Positions 25,543-34,447 of a stretch of DNA of 64,000 bases are shown here, one piece after another. The position numbers and the translations under genes were made by a program. The notes beneath the pieces were generated by a model, which saw nothing but the letters and a program-made list of their open reading frames with translations, did not search any database and was not told where the DNA came from. The stretch spans positions 124,001-188,000 of the forward strand of contig CAKTWP010000002.1 in the NCBI GenBank assembly GCA_934630705.1, read 5' to 3'. Source of the DNA: an uncultured Clostridia bacterium. Its GTDB lineage: Bacteria; Bacillota; Clostridia; Christensenellales; Aristaeellaceae. Within the stretch, counting starts at the first letter, position 1. Each line of letters opens with the position of its first letter.

Positions 25543-26498
25543 AGAAAATGATGAAGCTACTGGCGGCGCTGCTGCTGGCGATGGGGATTGCCATGGTATC
25601 CTGCAGCGCGGAGGATACGGCTGCGATGCGCGTGGGCGGGCTCAAGGGCCCCACCGGCATGGCGCTGGCCCACATGATGACGGAAAACACCGGCGCTTAC
25701 GAATTTACGCTGGCGGGCGCGCCCGACGAGCTCACCGGCCAGATCATTCAGGGCAATGTGGATGTGGCCGCCGTGCCGGTGAATCTGGGCGCGGTGCTGT
25801 ATAATAAGACCCAGGGCGGGGTGCAGGCCCTGTCGCTGATTACCCGGGGCATGCTGTATGTGCTGGAAAAGGGCGATTCCATTCAGTCCGTGGCCGATCT
25901 GCAGGGCAAAACCATTGTCACCGCCGGTCAGGGCGCCACGCCGGAATACGTGATGAATTACATCCTTCAGAGCAATGGTGTGGAAGCCACGCTGGATTTC
26001 AAAAGCGAGCACGCGGAAGTGACCACGCTGGCGCTTAACGGCATGGCGGACGTTGTGCTGGTGCCCGAACCCCATGCCACCACCCTGCGGATGAAGGACG
26101 ACAGCTATCGCGTGGCGCTGGACATTACCGAGGAATTTGCCAGGGCAGCCAGCGAGAACGGCTATCCCCAGGCTCAGCTGAGCATGAGCGTGGTGATCGT
26201 GCGCACCGCGTTTGCCCAGGAGCATCCCCAGCAGGTGGCGCAGTTCATGGCGGATCTGGAAGCGTCCATTGCCTTTGCCAATGAGAACGTGGACGCGGCG
26301 GCGCAGGAAATTGCAGATCAGGGGATCATTGCTTCCGCGGCGGTGGCCAAGCAGGCGCTGCCCTCCTGTCGGCTGGTGTTCGTGGCGGGAGCGGAGATGC
26401 AGGCGCAGGCAACGCCCCTGTATGAGATTCTGTTTGCGGCCAATCCCGCCTCTGTGGGAGGCGCGCTGCCGGACGCGGGTTACTTCTATATGCAGTAA
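25539..26498 (+). CDS. ABC transporter substrate-binding lipoprotein (SsuA/ThiY/NMT1-like)
   Basis: 319 residues. The N-terminus MKKMMKLLAALLLAMGIAMVSC has a lipobox-like end with Cys22, so it is likely lipid-anchored outside the membrane. The type 2 periplasmic-binding fold shows in GPTGMALAHMM, GNVDVAAVPVNLGAVLYNK, LQGKTIVTAGQGATPEYVMNYIL and GMADVVLVPEPHATTL, as in proteins binding sulfonates, thiamine precursors or similar small molecules. The ligand is not deducible. It overlaps the TM1266-like gene, but no permease or ATPase gene follows, so the transporter core must be elsewhere or missing. Confidence 0.82.
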   Translation: MKKMMKLLAALLLAMGIAMVSCSAEDTAAMRVGGLKGPTGMALAHMMTENTGAYEFTLAGAPDELTGQIIQGNVDVAAVPVNLGAVLYNKTQGGVQALSLITRGMLYVLEKGDSIQSVADLQGKTIVTAGQGATPEYVMNYILQSNGVEATLDFKSEHAEVTTLALNGMADVVLVPEPHATTLRMKDDSYRVALDITEEFARAASENGYPQAQLSMSVVIVRTAFAQEHPQQVAQFMADLEASIAFANENVDAAAQEIADQGIIASAAVAKQALPSCRLVFVAGAEMQAQATPLYEILFAANPASVGGALPDAGYFYMQ

Positions 26499-26519
26499 AT
26501 GATAAAAAATCTGGCGGAA

Positions 26520-26547
26520 GGGCGTTCCTGGCGATCCGGGAACGCCC
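26520..26547 (+). terminator. Hairpin after the substrate-binding protein gene
   Basis: GGGCGTTCC pairs with GGAACGCCC around TGGCGATCCG. No proper T-run follows, so strength as a terminator is doubtful. The rest of the gap up to 26806 shows nothing clear. Confidence 0.45.
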
Positions 26548-26806
26548 TCCTGCGTTATCCCAGAAAGCCCGCAGGCGGGATGACGCGTCATGCGTCGTCC
26601 GAAATGTGTCCCTGTCTGCGAAAAAACGAAACGCTGCGTCCGGTTTTTCTGATTTGCCGATGCATATTTTTATGTGACGCTTCTGCGCCGCTTCATGCCT
26701 GCCGCTGTATTTTTTCAGCAGGAAAAAGCTGCTTTTGAGCGAATTTCTGATACAAACCCGCGCAAATCTGGCATACTAAAGCCGTGCTTGAAAGGAGCGA
26801 TGAAGG

Positions 26807-27274
26807 ATGGAACAAATTTCTAACGAAATCAAGAAGGTGCTCAAGGCGGGCATCGGCGCCGTGGCAACCGGCGTGGAAAAAACCCAGGAGGCGATTGAAA
26901 CCCTGGCCAAGAAGGGCGAGCCCCTTTATGAGCAGGCGAAAACGGCGGTTGTGGACGCGGCGGACAAGGTGAAAAAGGCCGTGGCAGACAGCGGCATCGC
27001 GGATGCGTTTTCCTGCCCCTCCCGGGTGGACAGCGTGATTCGGACGCTGCAGCAAATGACCCAGCAGGAGCTGGATCAGGTAACCGCCGCGATTCAGGAT
27101 ATTTACCCCACCCGTCCCCGGCAGGAAAACGCGGAAAATGCGGATGCCGCCGACAAGCCTGCGGAAAATACCGATGCGTCTGCGGATGAAGCGGATACGC
27201 CGGACAAGGAAGCGGAGCAACCACAGCAGCCGGACGAACCGGCCGATAATCCGCCGCCCGAGGAGAAGGCTTGA
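26807..27274 (+). CDS. Phasin-like helical protein with disordered acidic tail
   Basis: 155 residues. Positions 1-65 are amphipathic helix with heptad-like spacing (EIKKVLKAGIGAVATGVEKT, VDAADKVKKAVADSG), resembling phasin-superfamily or poly-alanine helical proteins. Residues 65-105 form a second helical part (RVDSVIRTLQQMTQQELDQV). The tail from 106 on is low-complexity and acidic, rich in A/D/E/P. No signal peptide or catalytic motif. It is likely a cytosolic scaffold or granule-associated protein, but no polymer-synthesis gene is near. AAAGGAG precedes the ATG. Confidence 0.65.
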   Translation: MEQISNEIKKVLKAGIGAVATGVEKTQEAIETLAKKGEPLYEQAKTAVVDAADKVKKAVADSGIADAFSCPSRVDSVIRTLQQMTQQELDQVTAAIQDIYPTRPRQENAENADAADKPAENTDASADEADTPDKEAEQPQQPDEPADNPPPEEKA

Positions 27275-27290
27275 AAAAGTATTGAATATT

Positions 27291-27349
27291 GCGGGGAAAC
27301 CATTCTTTGAAAGCCCAAAATGGTTTTTCCCGCCCCCCTCCAAGAAAGA
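27291..27349. repeat. Type B hairpin, reverse orientation, copy at 27.3 kb
   Basis: GCGGGGAAACCATT pairs with AATGGTTTTTCCCGC; the header CTTTCTTGGAGGGGGG is present on the minus strand at 27334-27349. The orientation is opposite to the copies at 4818 and 36514. Confidence 0.75.
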
Positions 27350-27362
27350 CGTATTTAGAGAT

Positions 27363-27456
27363 TGTCGAAAAAGCCCCTATATGCAAAGCGGGATGCAATG
27401 CAGGGCTGTAAGCTCTTCATCCTGCACGGAGCGTATCTAAAACATCGTTTTCGACA
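27363..27456. repeat. Type C long palindrome, copy at 27.4 kb
   Basis: TGTCGAAAA and TTTTCGACA form outer arms 94 bases apart, with an inner GCAGGGCTG/CATCCTGC stem. The outer arm and ACATC motif recall 41732-41778. Confidence 0.5.
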
Positions 27457-27468
27457 TGCGGATGAATG

Positions 27469-27528
27469 AATGCGCCCCGGATGGAGAAAGGACAGAAGTC
27501 TGTTTCCTTCCTTCATCTGGGGCGCATT
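27469..27528. repeat. Type A palindrome (60 bp), copy at 27.5 kb
   Basis: AATGCGCCCCGGATG pairs with CATCTGGGGCGCATT and the stem continues through AAAGGA/TCCTT towards the centre. It lies between the convergent phasin-like and recG genes. There is no T-run. Confidence 0.85.
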
Positions 27529-27599
27529 ATTATTAGGGCGGCTTTTATTTTTTGTTAGGATGCTTTGACCACAAACCATTCGCAATCTTGCCGTACTCC

Positions 27600-29603
27600 T
27601 CAGTTCATGGCCACTTCGTTCATGACCTGAGCAAAGGCGGCGCGGGCGCTGCGCTGCACCATATCCCATTCCTGTTTAAAGCCGGGAGAACGAATCTCCT
27701 TGAGGCAGGCGGTGGTTTCCTCCAGCATGCCCACATCGGCCCCCAGCGCCATGCCGGGAAGCAGGGTATCTCCGTGCTGGCGCGTGCCGAGGAAATCCCC
27801 GGGCCCGCGCATTTCCAAATCCTTTTTTGCAATGAGAAAGCCATCGCCGGTTTCGCACAGCGTTTTCAGCCGCTCGTTGGGCGCGGCCATCAGAAAACAC
27901 CAGCTCTCCTTCGCGCCCCGGCCCACGCGTCCCCGCAGCTGATGCAGCTGGGACAGCCCGAACCGATCCGCGTTCTCGATCACCATCACCGTGGCGGAGG
28001 GCACGTTTACGCCCACCTCAATAACCGTGGTGGCCACCAGCACGTCCAGCTGCCCGGCGGAAAACGCATCAATCACCGCGGCCTTTTCCGCAGCGTCCTG
28101 CTCTCCATAGGTCAGCCCCAGGCGTAAATCGGCCAGCGGCCCGGTGCATAGCTCGGCATACATCTCCTGGGCGCTGCGGGCGTCAATCTGCTCGCTTTCC
28201 TCCACCAGTGGGCAGACAATGTACGTCTGCCGCCCTGCCGCGGCTTCCCGGCGAATGAAATCATAGAGCCCGTCCCGCTTTTCCTCAGGCACGATTCGGG
28301 TTTTCACCGGCGTGCGCCCGGGGGGCAATTCGTCCACTACGGATAAATCCAGATCGCCGTACAGCACCAACGCCAGCGACCGGGGAATGGGCGTGGCGGA
28401 CAGCACCAGCTCGTTGGGCGCTTCCGCCGCCTTCAGGGACAGCATCCGCCGCTGCCGCACCCCGAACCGGTGCTGCTCATCGGTGACCACCAGCCCCAGA
28501 TGCTGATACTGCACGCCCTCGGAAATCAGCGCATGGGTGCCGATTACCGCCTGCCAGCCGCCGGATGCGATCTGCTCCAGCGCCTCCCGCCGGTCTTTGG
28601 CCTTCATGCCGCCCAGTAAAAGCCCGCAGCGGATGCCCAGCGGCTCCAGCGTTTTCCGGGCGCTTTCCAGATGCTGCCGGGCCAGAATCTCCGTGGGCGC
28701 CATCAGCGCGCTTTGATACCCCGCCCGGGCGGCCAGAAACATGGCTCCGAAGGCCAGCGCCGTTTTTCCGCAGCCCACATCCCCCTGCACCAGCCGTCCC
28801 ATGGCCTGCGGCGCGGACAGATCGGCGGCGATTTCGGCCAGCACCCGCTGCTGTGCTCCGGTGGGCGGGAAGGGGAGGGATTGCCAGTAGGCCCGGCAAT
28901 CCGCTTCGCCGGCGGGGATGACAACCCCCGCTTTTCGCTCTCCCCGCAGTGCCGCGGCTGCCGCCTGATACAGCAGCATCCCCTCAAAGGAGATGCGCCG
29001 CAGGGCCAGCACCAGGTTTTCCCTGCTGTCCGGAAAATGGGCCTGACGCAGGGCAAAATTCCGCTCGCACAGCTGATGCCGAAGCCGCAGGGAGGGGGGC
29101 AGCGTTTCGGGGCAGCAGTCCTCCAACTGGGTCAGGGCCTGACGCATCAGCTCCCGCATGGTCTTGGGCGGAATGCCGCCCATGGCCCGGTAAACGGGCA
29201 GAATGCCCCGCTCCTGCACCCGCTGGGGGGATACCATCCGCACCCGGCCCTGCTTGTCCCGGTCCACCCGGCCATAAAGCGTCAGCTCCTGCTCCGGGGA
29301 AAGCTGGCCTTGCAGCCAGGGCTGATTAAACCAGACCACCGGCAGCGAGCCCGTTTCATCGCACAGCCGCACGGTAACGGAGGTCATTCCCTTGAACCGG
29401 CTGAGCCGGGGCGCGGCCTTGAGATACCCCCGGACGCAGATTTCCCTGCCCGGAACCGCCTCGCTCAGGGACGTGATGGTTTCCGTGTCCTGATAGCGAA
29501 GGGGCAGGGTTAAAAGCAGGTCGGCCATGGTGTGCACGCCTGCTTTCTCCAGCGCGTCCAGCCGCGCCTTGCCCAGCCCTCGGAGAGCGCTTAATTCCAT
29601 CAT
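27600..29603 (-). CDS. recG: ATP-dependent DNA helicase RecG
   Basis: 667 residues, the usual length. RecG remodels stalled forks and branched DNA. It has an N-terminal HhH-like start and wedge OB fold (LPLRYQDTETITSL, VRGYLKAAPRLSRF), Walker A GDVGCGKTALAF at 274-285, DEQHRFG as the DExH box near 372, SATPIPRSL, and C-terminal helicase motifs VATTVIEVGVNVPSATVM and QLRGRVGRG. Walker A has Cys where most RecG have Ser, a mild change. The ATG overlaps the stop of the GH13 gene (ATATGATG), so translation is probably coupled, although the functions are unrelated. Its 3' end faces the type A repeat. Confidence 0.97.
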   Translation of the reverse strand: MMELSALRGLGKARLDALEKAGVHTMADLLLTLPLRYQDTETITSLSEAVPGREICVRGYLKAAPRLSRFKGMTSVTVRLCDETGSLPVVWFNQPWLQGQLSPEQELTLYGRVDRDKQGRVRMVSPQRVQERGILPVYRAMGGIPPKTMRELMRQALTQLEDCCPETLPPSLRLRHQLCERNFALRQAHFPDSRENLVLALRRISFEGMLLYQAAAAALRGERKAGVVIPAGEADCRAYWQSLPFPPTGAQQRVLAEIAADLSAPQAMGRLVQGDVGCGKTALAFGAMFLAARAGYQSALMAPTEILARQHLESARKTLEPLGIRCGLLLGGMKAKDRREALEQIASGGWQAVIGTHALISEGVQYQHLGLVVTDEQHRFGVRQRRMLSLKAAEAPNELVLSATPIPRSLALVLYGDLDLSVVDELPPGRTPVKTRIVPEEKRDGLYDFIRREAAAGRQTYIVCPLVEESEQIDARSAQEMYAELCTGPLADLRLGLTYGEQDAAEKAAVIDAFSAGQLDVLVATTVIEVGVNVPSATVMVIENADRFGLSQLHQLRGRVGRGAKESWCFLMAAPNERLKTLCETGDGFLIAKKDLEMRGPGDFLGTRQHGDTLLPGMALGADVGMLEETTACLKEIRSPGFKQEWDMVQRSARAAFAQVMNEVAMN

Positions 29604-31357
29604 ATCGTTCGCCTGATCTCGATCTGCACCCGCTCATTGGCTGCGGGCTTGCCAAACACGTCCCGGCCATCCCGGATCTCCCGGACGATGCGCAGCGTGT
29701 CGGCGTCCACGGCGGTCACTTCCAGCGTTCCCGTCTGCAGCGCCGGGCTTTGCCGCCGGGCCTGCAAAAGGGCGCGCACCTGGCTTTGCAGCGCCGCGTC
29801 CTCTTTCCCCCAGGGAAAGGTGCCCCGACAGAAGGGATCGGACGCTCCCTGCAGCCCCGCTTCATCTCCATAATACACGCAGGGAATGCCGGGCAGGGCG
29901 CACAAAAGCCGCAGCATGGCAACATACCGGGCCTTGCCGGACGCATATTCCTCTGCCGTGAGCCGCATGGGCCCCCGCTGAGGCTGGGGCAGCTCCTCCC
30001 AGGTGCGGCCGCACAGGGCGTTGATGCTCCGGGGCCGGTCATGGCTGCCGGTCAGGTTCATCAGGGAATAATAGAAGGGCGCGGGATAATTCTCCTGCTG
30101 GCTGCGGATCAGCCGGCACAGGGCAAATGCATCGGCCCTGCCGGTGAAAAAATCAATGGCCGCGGCGCGAAGGGGATAATTCATCACGCTGTCCAGGGTA
30201 TCGCCCTGGCAATAGCAGCGCATTTCCCCGTAGGCCACCTTGTGGCTGGCGTCCTCCCATACCTCGCCCAGCACCAGCGCATCCGGGTTTTCCGCTTTCA
30301 CGGCTGCGCGCAGCTTTCGCAGAAAATCCATGGGCAGCTCATCGGCCACATCCAGCCGCCAGCCGGCGCTGCCCTGCCGCACCCAGCTGCGGGCCACGCC
30401 GTCCTTTCCCAGGATAAACGCCTGATACCCGGGATCGGTTTTGTTCACCTCCGGGAGGGTGTGAAAATTCCACCAGCATTTGTATTCGTCGGGATAGCGG
30501 GTGAAGGTATACCAGGGATAATAGGGGGATTGGGTGGACTGGCATGCGCCGACCACGGGAAACCGGCCCAGACGGTTGAAATACACGCTGTCCTCCCCGG
30601 TATGGCTGAACACGCCGTCCAGCACCACCCGGATGCCCGCAGCCTTCGCATCCCGGCACAGGGCGGCAAAATCCCCATTATCCCCCAGCAGGGGATCAAT
30701 CCGGGTATAATCCGCCGTGTCATAGCGATGATTGGAGCGGGCCATGAAAACGGGGTTCAGATACAGCACGGTCACGCCCAGCGCCTGCAGATAGGGCAGC
30801 TTTTCCCGAATGCCCTGCAAATCGCCGCCGAAAAAATCCCGGGCGCAGTTGTCATCCTCGCCCTCGGGAATGAGCAGGGGCGTATCCTGCCAATCCTCGT
30901 GATACACGATCTCTTCCCGCCGGGGATGGGCCGCGCCGCTGCGATAAAACCGATCCGGGAAAATCTGATACATCACGCCCTCCCGCATAAAGGCGGGGGT
31001 TTTATAGCCGGGATCATAGACGGTGATCTGCCAGGCCCGGGGGCAATCCGTTTCCAGCCCCTCGCCGCCCATGCCGTCCGCGGGGCCGCCATAGGCGATC
31101 ACATGGCCGTCCATATCCGCCACCCGGAAATCATACCAGCACAGAATCGGAATTTCCGGCATCACCGCTTCGGCGGCATACCAGCCGTCCGGCTCCTTTT
31201 CCATGGGAATCCATTTTTCGCTGCCGTCATAAAAGCGCAAAAGGGCGCTCTGAAGGGGCTCCGCCGCCCGCAGCCGCAGCCGCACCCTGGCCCCGCAGGG
31301 GGCAGCGCCCAGGGGAGAGCGGCACAGGAGACGCTGAGAATCATGATATAAATGCAT
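29600..31357 (-). CDS. Cytosolic GH13 alpha-glucan hydrolase (neopullulanase/cyclomaltodextrinase-like)
   Basis: 585 residues without a signal peptide, so it acts on imported alpha-glucans. An N-terminal beta domain (1-115) precedes the (beta/alpha)8 barrel. GH13 regions seen: VLDGVFSH (region I), GWRLDVADE with nucleophile Asp336 (region II), VLGEVWED with acid Glu365 (region III) and LTGSHDRPR with Asp440 (region IV). MYQIFPDRFYRS is typical of the neopullulanase and alpha-glycosidase branch. The final C-terminal beta domain appears short. ATG at 31357 with AAAGGAATAAAGCC upstream. It overlaps recG by four bases. Confidence 0.9.
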   Translation of the reverse strand: MHLYHDSQRLLCRSPLGAAPCGARVRLRLRAAEPLQSALLRFYDGSEKWIPMEKEPDGWYAAEAVMPEIPILCWYDFRVADMDGHVIAYGGPADGMGGEGLETDCPRAWQITVYDPGYKTPAFMREGVMYQIFPDRFYRSGAAHPRREEIVYHEDWQDTPLLIPEGEDDNCARDFFGGDLQGIREKLPYLQALGVTVLYLNPVFMARSNHRYDTADYTRIDPLLGDNGDFAALCRDAKAAGIRVVLDGVFSHTGEDSVYFNRLGRFPVVGACQSTQSPYYPWYTFTRYPDEYKCWWNFHTLPEVNKTDPGYQAFILGKDGVARSWVRQGSAGWRLDVADELPMDFLRKLRAAVKAENPDALVLGEVWEDASHKVAYGEMRCYCQGDTLDSVMNYPLRAAAIDFFTGRADAFALCRLIRSQQENYPAPFYYSLMNLTGSHDRPRSINALCGRTWEELPQPQRGPMRLTAEEYASGKARYVAMLRLLCALPGIPCVYYGDEAGLQGASDPFCRGTFPWGKEDAALQSQVRALLQARRQSPALQTGTLEVTAVDADTLRIVREIRDGRDVFGKPAANERVQIEIRRTI

Positions 31358-31430
31358 GGCTTTATTCCTTTTAACAGCATTACCAATTAATGATTATAGC
31401 AGCTTTTCGCCGCAAAAGCAATCCGAAGGG

Positions 31431-32426
31431 TCAAAGCGATGGATCGTCCTTGAGCTGCGCCGGATCGCCAAAACCCTCCAGGGTAGGCGCCTTGCGGCTC
31501 CAGAGGGTGGGCTCGGTATCCTGCTGCCGGTCGGTGGCGCGGTAAACGAAGGAGCGCAGGGTGTCGAGGGGCTCGGCATTGGAGGAAGGGGCCTTGCCCA
31601 CCAGCTGGCGCTTATCCGCGCTGGGGGAATGGCCGAAAATCTTGGTATAGGCCCGATAAAAGCTGGTGTAATCCCCAAAGCCCGCTGCCTGGGCCGCCTG
31701 GGCTGCGGAAATGCCGCCGCTGAGCAGCTGCTGCACATAATTCACCCGCTTGTGGGTCACATAATCCATCACCGTGGTGCCCGTCATTTTCCGAAACATC
31801 TGATTCAAATGACTTTTGCTCACGAAAAACCGCTCCGCCAGCATGTCCAGAGAGATGGGCTGGGTGAAATGCTCGTCCAGATAATACAGAATATGATTGT
31901 TCTGCCCCCGGGGCATGGCGCAGGACTGCTGGCGCAGCGGCAGATAATCCTGCATATGGCACAGCATTCGGGCCAGCACCGCTTCAATAAAAATGGGCAT
32001 GAGGGCCTTTTGCTGGGGCTTGCTCAGGGGCGCGCAGTCGTCCAGCTGCAAAAGGCTTTGGAGGATGCCGGTGGATTCCATGTCCGGCCAATGGAGGGAA
32101 AAGGCCGGGTTTCCGCCCTGGGGCAGCACCGCCATCAGCTGCGCCCGCCGCTCAAAGGATAAAACGTTTGGATCCAGATGCAGCGTGACGCGTTCATAGG
32201 GCGCTTCCGAATTGACCCGGATGCCGTGATACGCCCCCGGCGGATACAGCATCAGGGTATGCGGCGCCATATGATATTCCACCCCGGACAGCAGCACGTC
32301 CACATCCCCCTGCAGAAAATAATAAATCTCCGGAAAGGGATGCGCATGCACCAGATATCCGTTCGAGACAACATGGCTGACATTGTGGCCATAGCCGAAG
32401 AGCAGACCGTTAACGCTAATTTGCAA
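31431..32426 (-). CDS. AraC-family transcriptional regulator with cupin sensor domain
   Basis: 331 residues. The N-terminal cupin (HAHPFPEIYYFLQGDVDVLLSG, residues 27-48) is a probable sugar sensor. Two helix-turn-helix motifs lie near 175-270 (ISLDMLAERFFVSKSHLNQMFRKMTG and AAQAAGFGDYTSFYRAYTKIFGHSPS). A tail of about 55 residues beyond the HTH is unusual and unexplained. The start is TTG at 32426 (MQISVNGLLFGYGHN) with GAGGGGG eight bases upstream. It is divergent from the ABC importer at 32644, which it probably activates through the direct repeats at 32477-32510. Confidence 0.9.
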   Translation of the reverse strand: MQISVNGLLFGYGHNVSHVVSNGYLVHAHPFPEIYYFLQGDVDVLLSGVEYHMAPHTLMLYPPGAYHGIRVNSEAPYERVTLHLDPNVLSFERRAQLMAVLPQGGNPAFSLHWPDMESTGILQSLLQLDDCAPLSKPQQKALMPIFIEAVLARMLCHMQDYLPLRQQSCAMPRGQNNHILYYLDEHFTQPISLDMLAERFFVSKSHLNQMFRKMTGTTVMDYVTHKRVNYVQQLLSGGISAAQAAQAAGFGDYTSFYRAYTKIFGHSPSADKRQLVGKAPSSNAEPLDTLRSFVYRATDRQQDTEPTLWSRKAPTLEGFGDPAQLKDDPSL

Positions 32427-32476
32427 GGAATAACCCCCTCATTTGCCTTTTCTTAGCCATATTATACATGAAACGT

Positions 32477-32510
32477 GCGATATTTGCAATATAAACCGCG
32501 ATATTTACCA
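32477..32510 (+). promoter_or_regulatory. AraC-type direct-repeat operator
   Basis: GCGATATTTGCA at 32477 and GCGATATTTACC at 32498 are direct repeats 21 bp apart, two helical turns, ending at the -35 of the importer promoter. This is the geometry of an AraC-family activator site. Confidence 0.65.
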
Positions 32511-32539
32511 TGGTGTTTAGGGCATGGGACGCTTATAAT
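32511..32539 (+). promoter_or_regulatory. Importer promoter with consensus -10 and poor -35
   Basis: TGGTGT, 17 bp, TATAAT. The weak -35 adjoining the operator repeats fits activator dependence. The leader is about 100 bases. Confidence 0.6.
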
Positions 32540-32643
32540 AAGCATAGACTGAATCACACGGAAATGAGCCAATTTATACAGGCGACGTGTGATTGTGCGC
32601 TTTTCTCTGTGCAAAAGCGTCAAAATTGAAGGAGGATACGTCG

Positions 32644-34248
32644 ATGAAAAAGACCCTGGCTCTCGCTCTGGCCCTGTGCCTGGTGCTGGCTGCGCTGCCC
32701 GCATCCGCGCTGGAACTGCTCTCCGGGAAGGATACCTATCCCATCCAGACGGACAAGACCGTCAGCTTCTATTGCCAGTCCAACCTCAATCCCCATGAAA
32801 AATTCAAGGATTGGCATGAATCCCCCTTCCATAATAATCTTATCAAAATGACCGGCATCAACATCGACTGGATGTTCCCCACCACGGGCACCGACGGCGG
32901 CGTGTTCACCAACACCCTCATCGCCGATCCCACCAACCTGCCCGACATCATGGGCGTGCACTGGATGGACAATGCGGCCATGTATCTGGAAGACGAGGTG
33001 ATCTGGGATCTGACTCCCTACATCCAGGAATACGCCCCCGCGTATTACGCCTTCCTGCAGACCAACCCCGCCTATGACCGCGCCATGAAGACCGACGACG
33101 GCCAGTATTACGCCTTCAACTTCTTCCGCGAGGATGGCGGCTGGAACGACACCTATCTGGGCCCGGTGGTTCGCACCGACTGGCTGGAAGAATGCGGCCT
33201 GGAAGAGCCCAAGACCATCTCTGAATTCAACAACGTGATCAAGGTGTTCAACGAGAAGTACGGCGCCAAGTTCTCCTTTGCCTGGAGCCGCTTCAATGGG
33301 CATGGCGGCGGCCTGGCCGGCGCGTTCGGCGCTTACACCGCCTGCAGCAACACCTACTATGTCCACGACGGCAAGGTTAACTATGCCATGGCTCAGCCTG
33401 AATGGCGCACCTACATGCAGTGGCTGGTGGGCCTGTGGAACGACGGGCTGCTGGACCAGGATATCATGACATTGGACGACACCTCCATCAAGGCCAAGAT
33501 CCACAACGATCAGTGCGGCATCTCCATCACCTCCATGGGCCAGCTGAACAACTGGAACAAGGAACGGATGGCGGACGGCAAGGAACCCGTGTGGAAGGGC
33601 ATTGCCTATCCCACGGGCGACGACGGCACCCTGGCCAACGTGTTCGGCGGCTTCGGCATCAGCGACTGGACCTTTGTGATCACCAAGTGCGCCGATGAAG
33701 AAACCATGAAGCTGGCCCTGCAGCTGCTGGACTATGCCTACACCCAGGAGGGCTTCCTGTTCTGGAACTACGGCGTGGAAGGCGAATCCTGGACCATGGG
33801 CGAGAACGGCGTGCCCCAGTACACCGATCTGGTCAAGAATGACACCGACACCGACCCGCAGACCAAGTACGGCGGCGCGACCTGGGGCGCCTGCTGCATC
33901 CAGGCGACCAACCTGCTCTATCTGAAGAACTCTCGGGCGGCTATCGAAGCCAACGACACCTGGTTCTATAACTATCCCGATGACGAAGAAAAGAACCTGG
34001 CCGTCACCGGCGGCTGGAAGTGGCCCAACGGCATCACCTTCACCCTGGACGAATCTGACGAGCTGGATCTGATCGCCGGCGGCATCAGCACCTATGCTTC
34101 CGAAGCTTTCGCCGCGTTCCTCACCGGCACCAAGGACATCAACAGCGACGCCGACTGGGACAACTACATTGCCGGTTACGAAACCCACAACCTGTCTCGG
34201 GTTCTGGAAATCCGTCAGGACGCTTACGATCGTTACCTGGCCCGCTAA
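32644..34248 (+). CDS. Extracellular carbohydrate-binding protein of an LplA-type ABC importer
   Basis: 534 residues. The Sec signal peptide MKKTLALALALCLVLAALPASA lacks a lipobox cysteine, so membrane anchoring is not evident, which is unusual for a Gram-positive binding protein. The mature part has the family-1 extracellular solute-binding fold (LPDIMGVHWMDNAAMYLEDEVIWDLTPYI, WNDTYLGPVVRTDWLEECGLEEPKT, GIAYPTGDDGTLANVFGGFG). ATG at 32644 after GGAGGATACGTCG. Intrinsic-terminator-like hairpins follow before the permease genes, probably lowering permease expression relative to this protein. The ligand is unknown, likely an oligosaccharide. Confidence 0.9.
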   Translation: MKKTLALALALCLVLAALPASALELLSGKDTYPIQTDKTVSFYCQSNLNPHEKFKDWHESPFHNNLIKMTGINIDWMFPTTGTDGGVFTNTLIADPTNLPDIMGVHWMDNAAMYLEDEVIWDLTPYIQEYAPAYYAFLQTNPAYDRAMKTDDGQYYAFNFFREDGGWNDTYLGPVVRTDWLEECGLEEPKTISEFNNVIKVFNEKYGAKFSFAWSRFNGHGGGLAGAFGAYTACSNTYYVHDGKVNYAMAQPEWRTYMQWLVGLWNDGLLDQDIMTLDDTSIKAKIHNDQCGISITSMGQLNNWNKERMADGKEPVWKGIAYPTGDDGTLANVFGGFGISDWTFVITKCADEETMKLALQLLDYAYTQEGFLFWNYGVEGESWTMGENGVPQYTDLVKNDTDTDPQTKYGGATWGACCIQATNLLYLKNSRAAIEANDTWFYNYPDDEEKNLAVTGGWKWPNGITFTLDESDELDLIAGGISTYASEAFAAFLTGTKDINSDADWDNYIAGYETHNLSRVLEIRQDAYDRYLAR

Positions 34249-34270
34249 ACCCAAACAAACCTGTTTCGCC

Positions 34271-34289
34271 CCGGGGGAAAATCCCCCGG
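34271..34289 (+). other. GC-rich hairpin 23 bases after the binding-protein gene
   Basis: CCGGGGG-AAAAT-CCCCCGG. It may protect the upstream mRNA 3' end. No T-run. Confidence 0.5.
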
Positions 34290-34355
34290 CGGCGGAAAGC
34301 GGTTCATTTGCAAGGGGCGTTTCATCAAAGCTAAAAAGGCCGCTTGCGAAGAAAA

Positions 34356-34401
34356 GGGAGAAAGGCGCTCCGAAGGGCTTCGGGCCTCAGGAGCGTCTCC
34401 C
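34356..34401 (+). other. Second hairpin between binding protein and permeases
   Basis: GGGAG and CGCTCC pair with GGAGCG and CTCCC, enclosing an inner GAAGGGCTTC stem. Confidence 0.5.
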
Positions 34402-34414
34402 TCCCTTAGCAGGC

Positions 34415-34447
34415 GCGGAGGCGGCGCTCAGCGTCCTCCGCGTTTTT
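34415..34447 (+). terminator. Intra-operon terminator before the permease genes
   Basis: GCGGAGG pairs with CCTCCGC and is followed by GTTTTT. It is located 48 bases before the permease ATG, so permeases depend on read-through or an unseen promoter. Confidence 0.65.

Noticed and set aside
27469..27528. Type A palindromes as ordinary intrinsic terminators
   Set aside because: None of the copies is followed by a proper T-run, and the conserved terminal arms are more uniform than terminators require.
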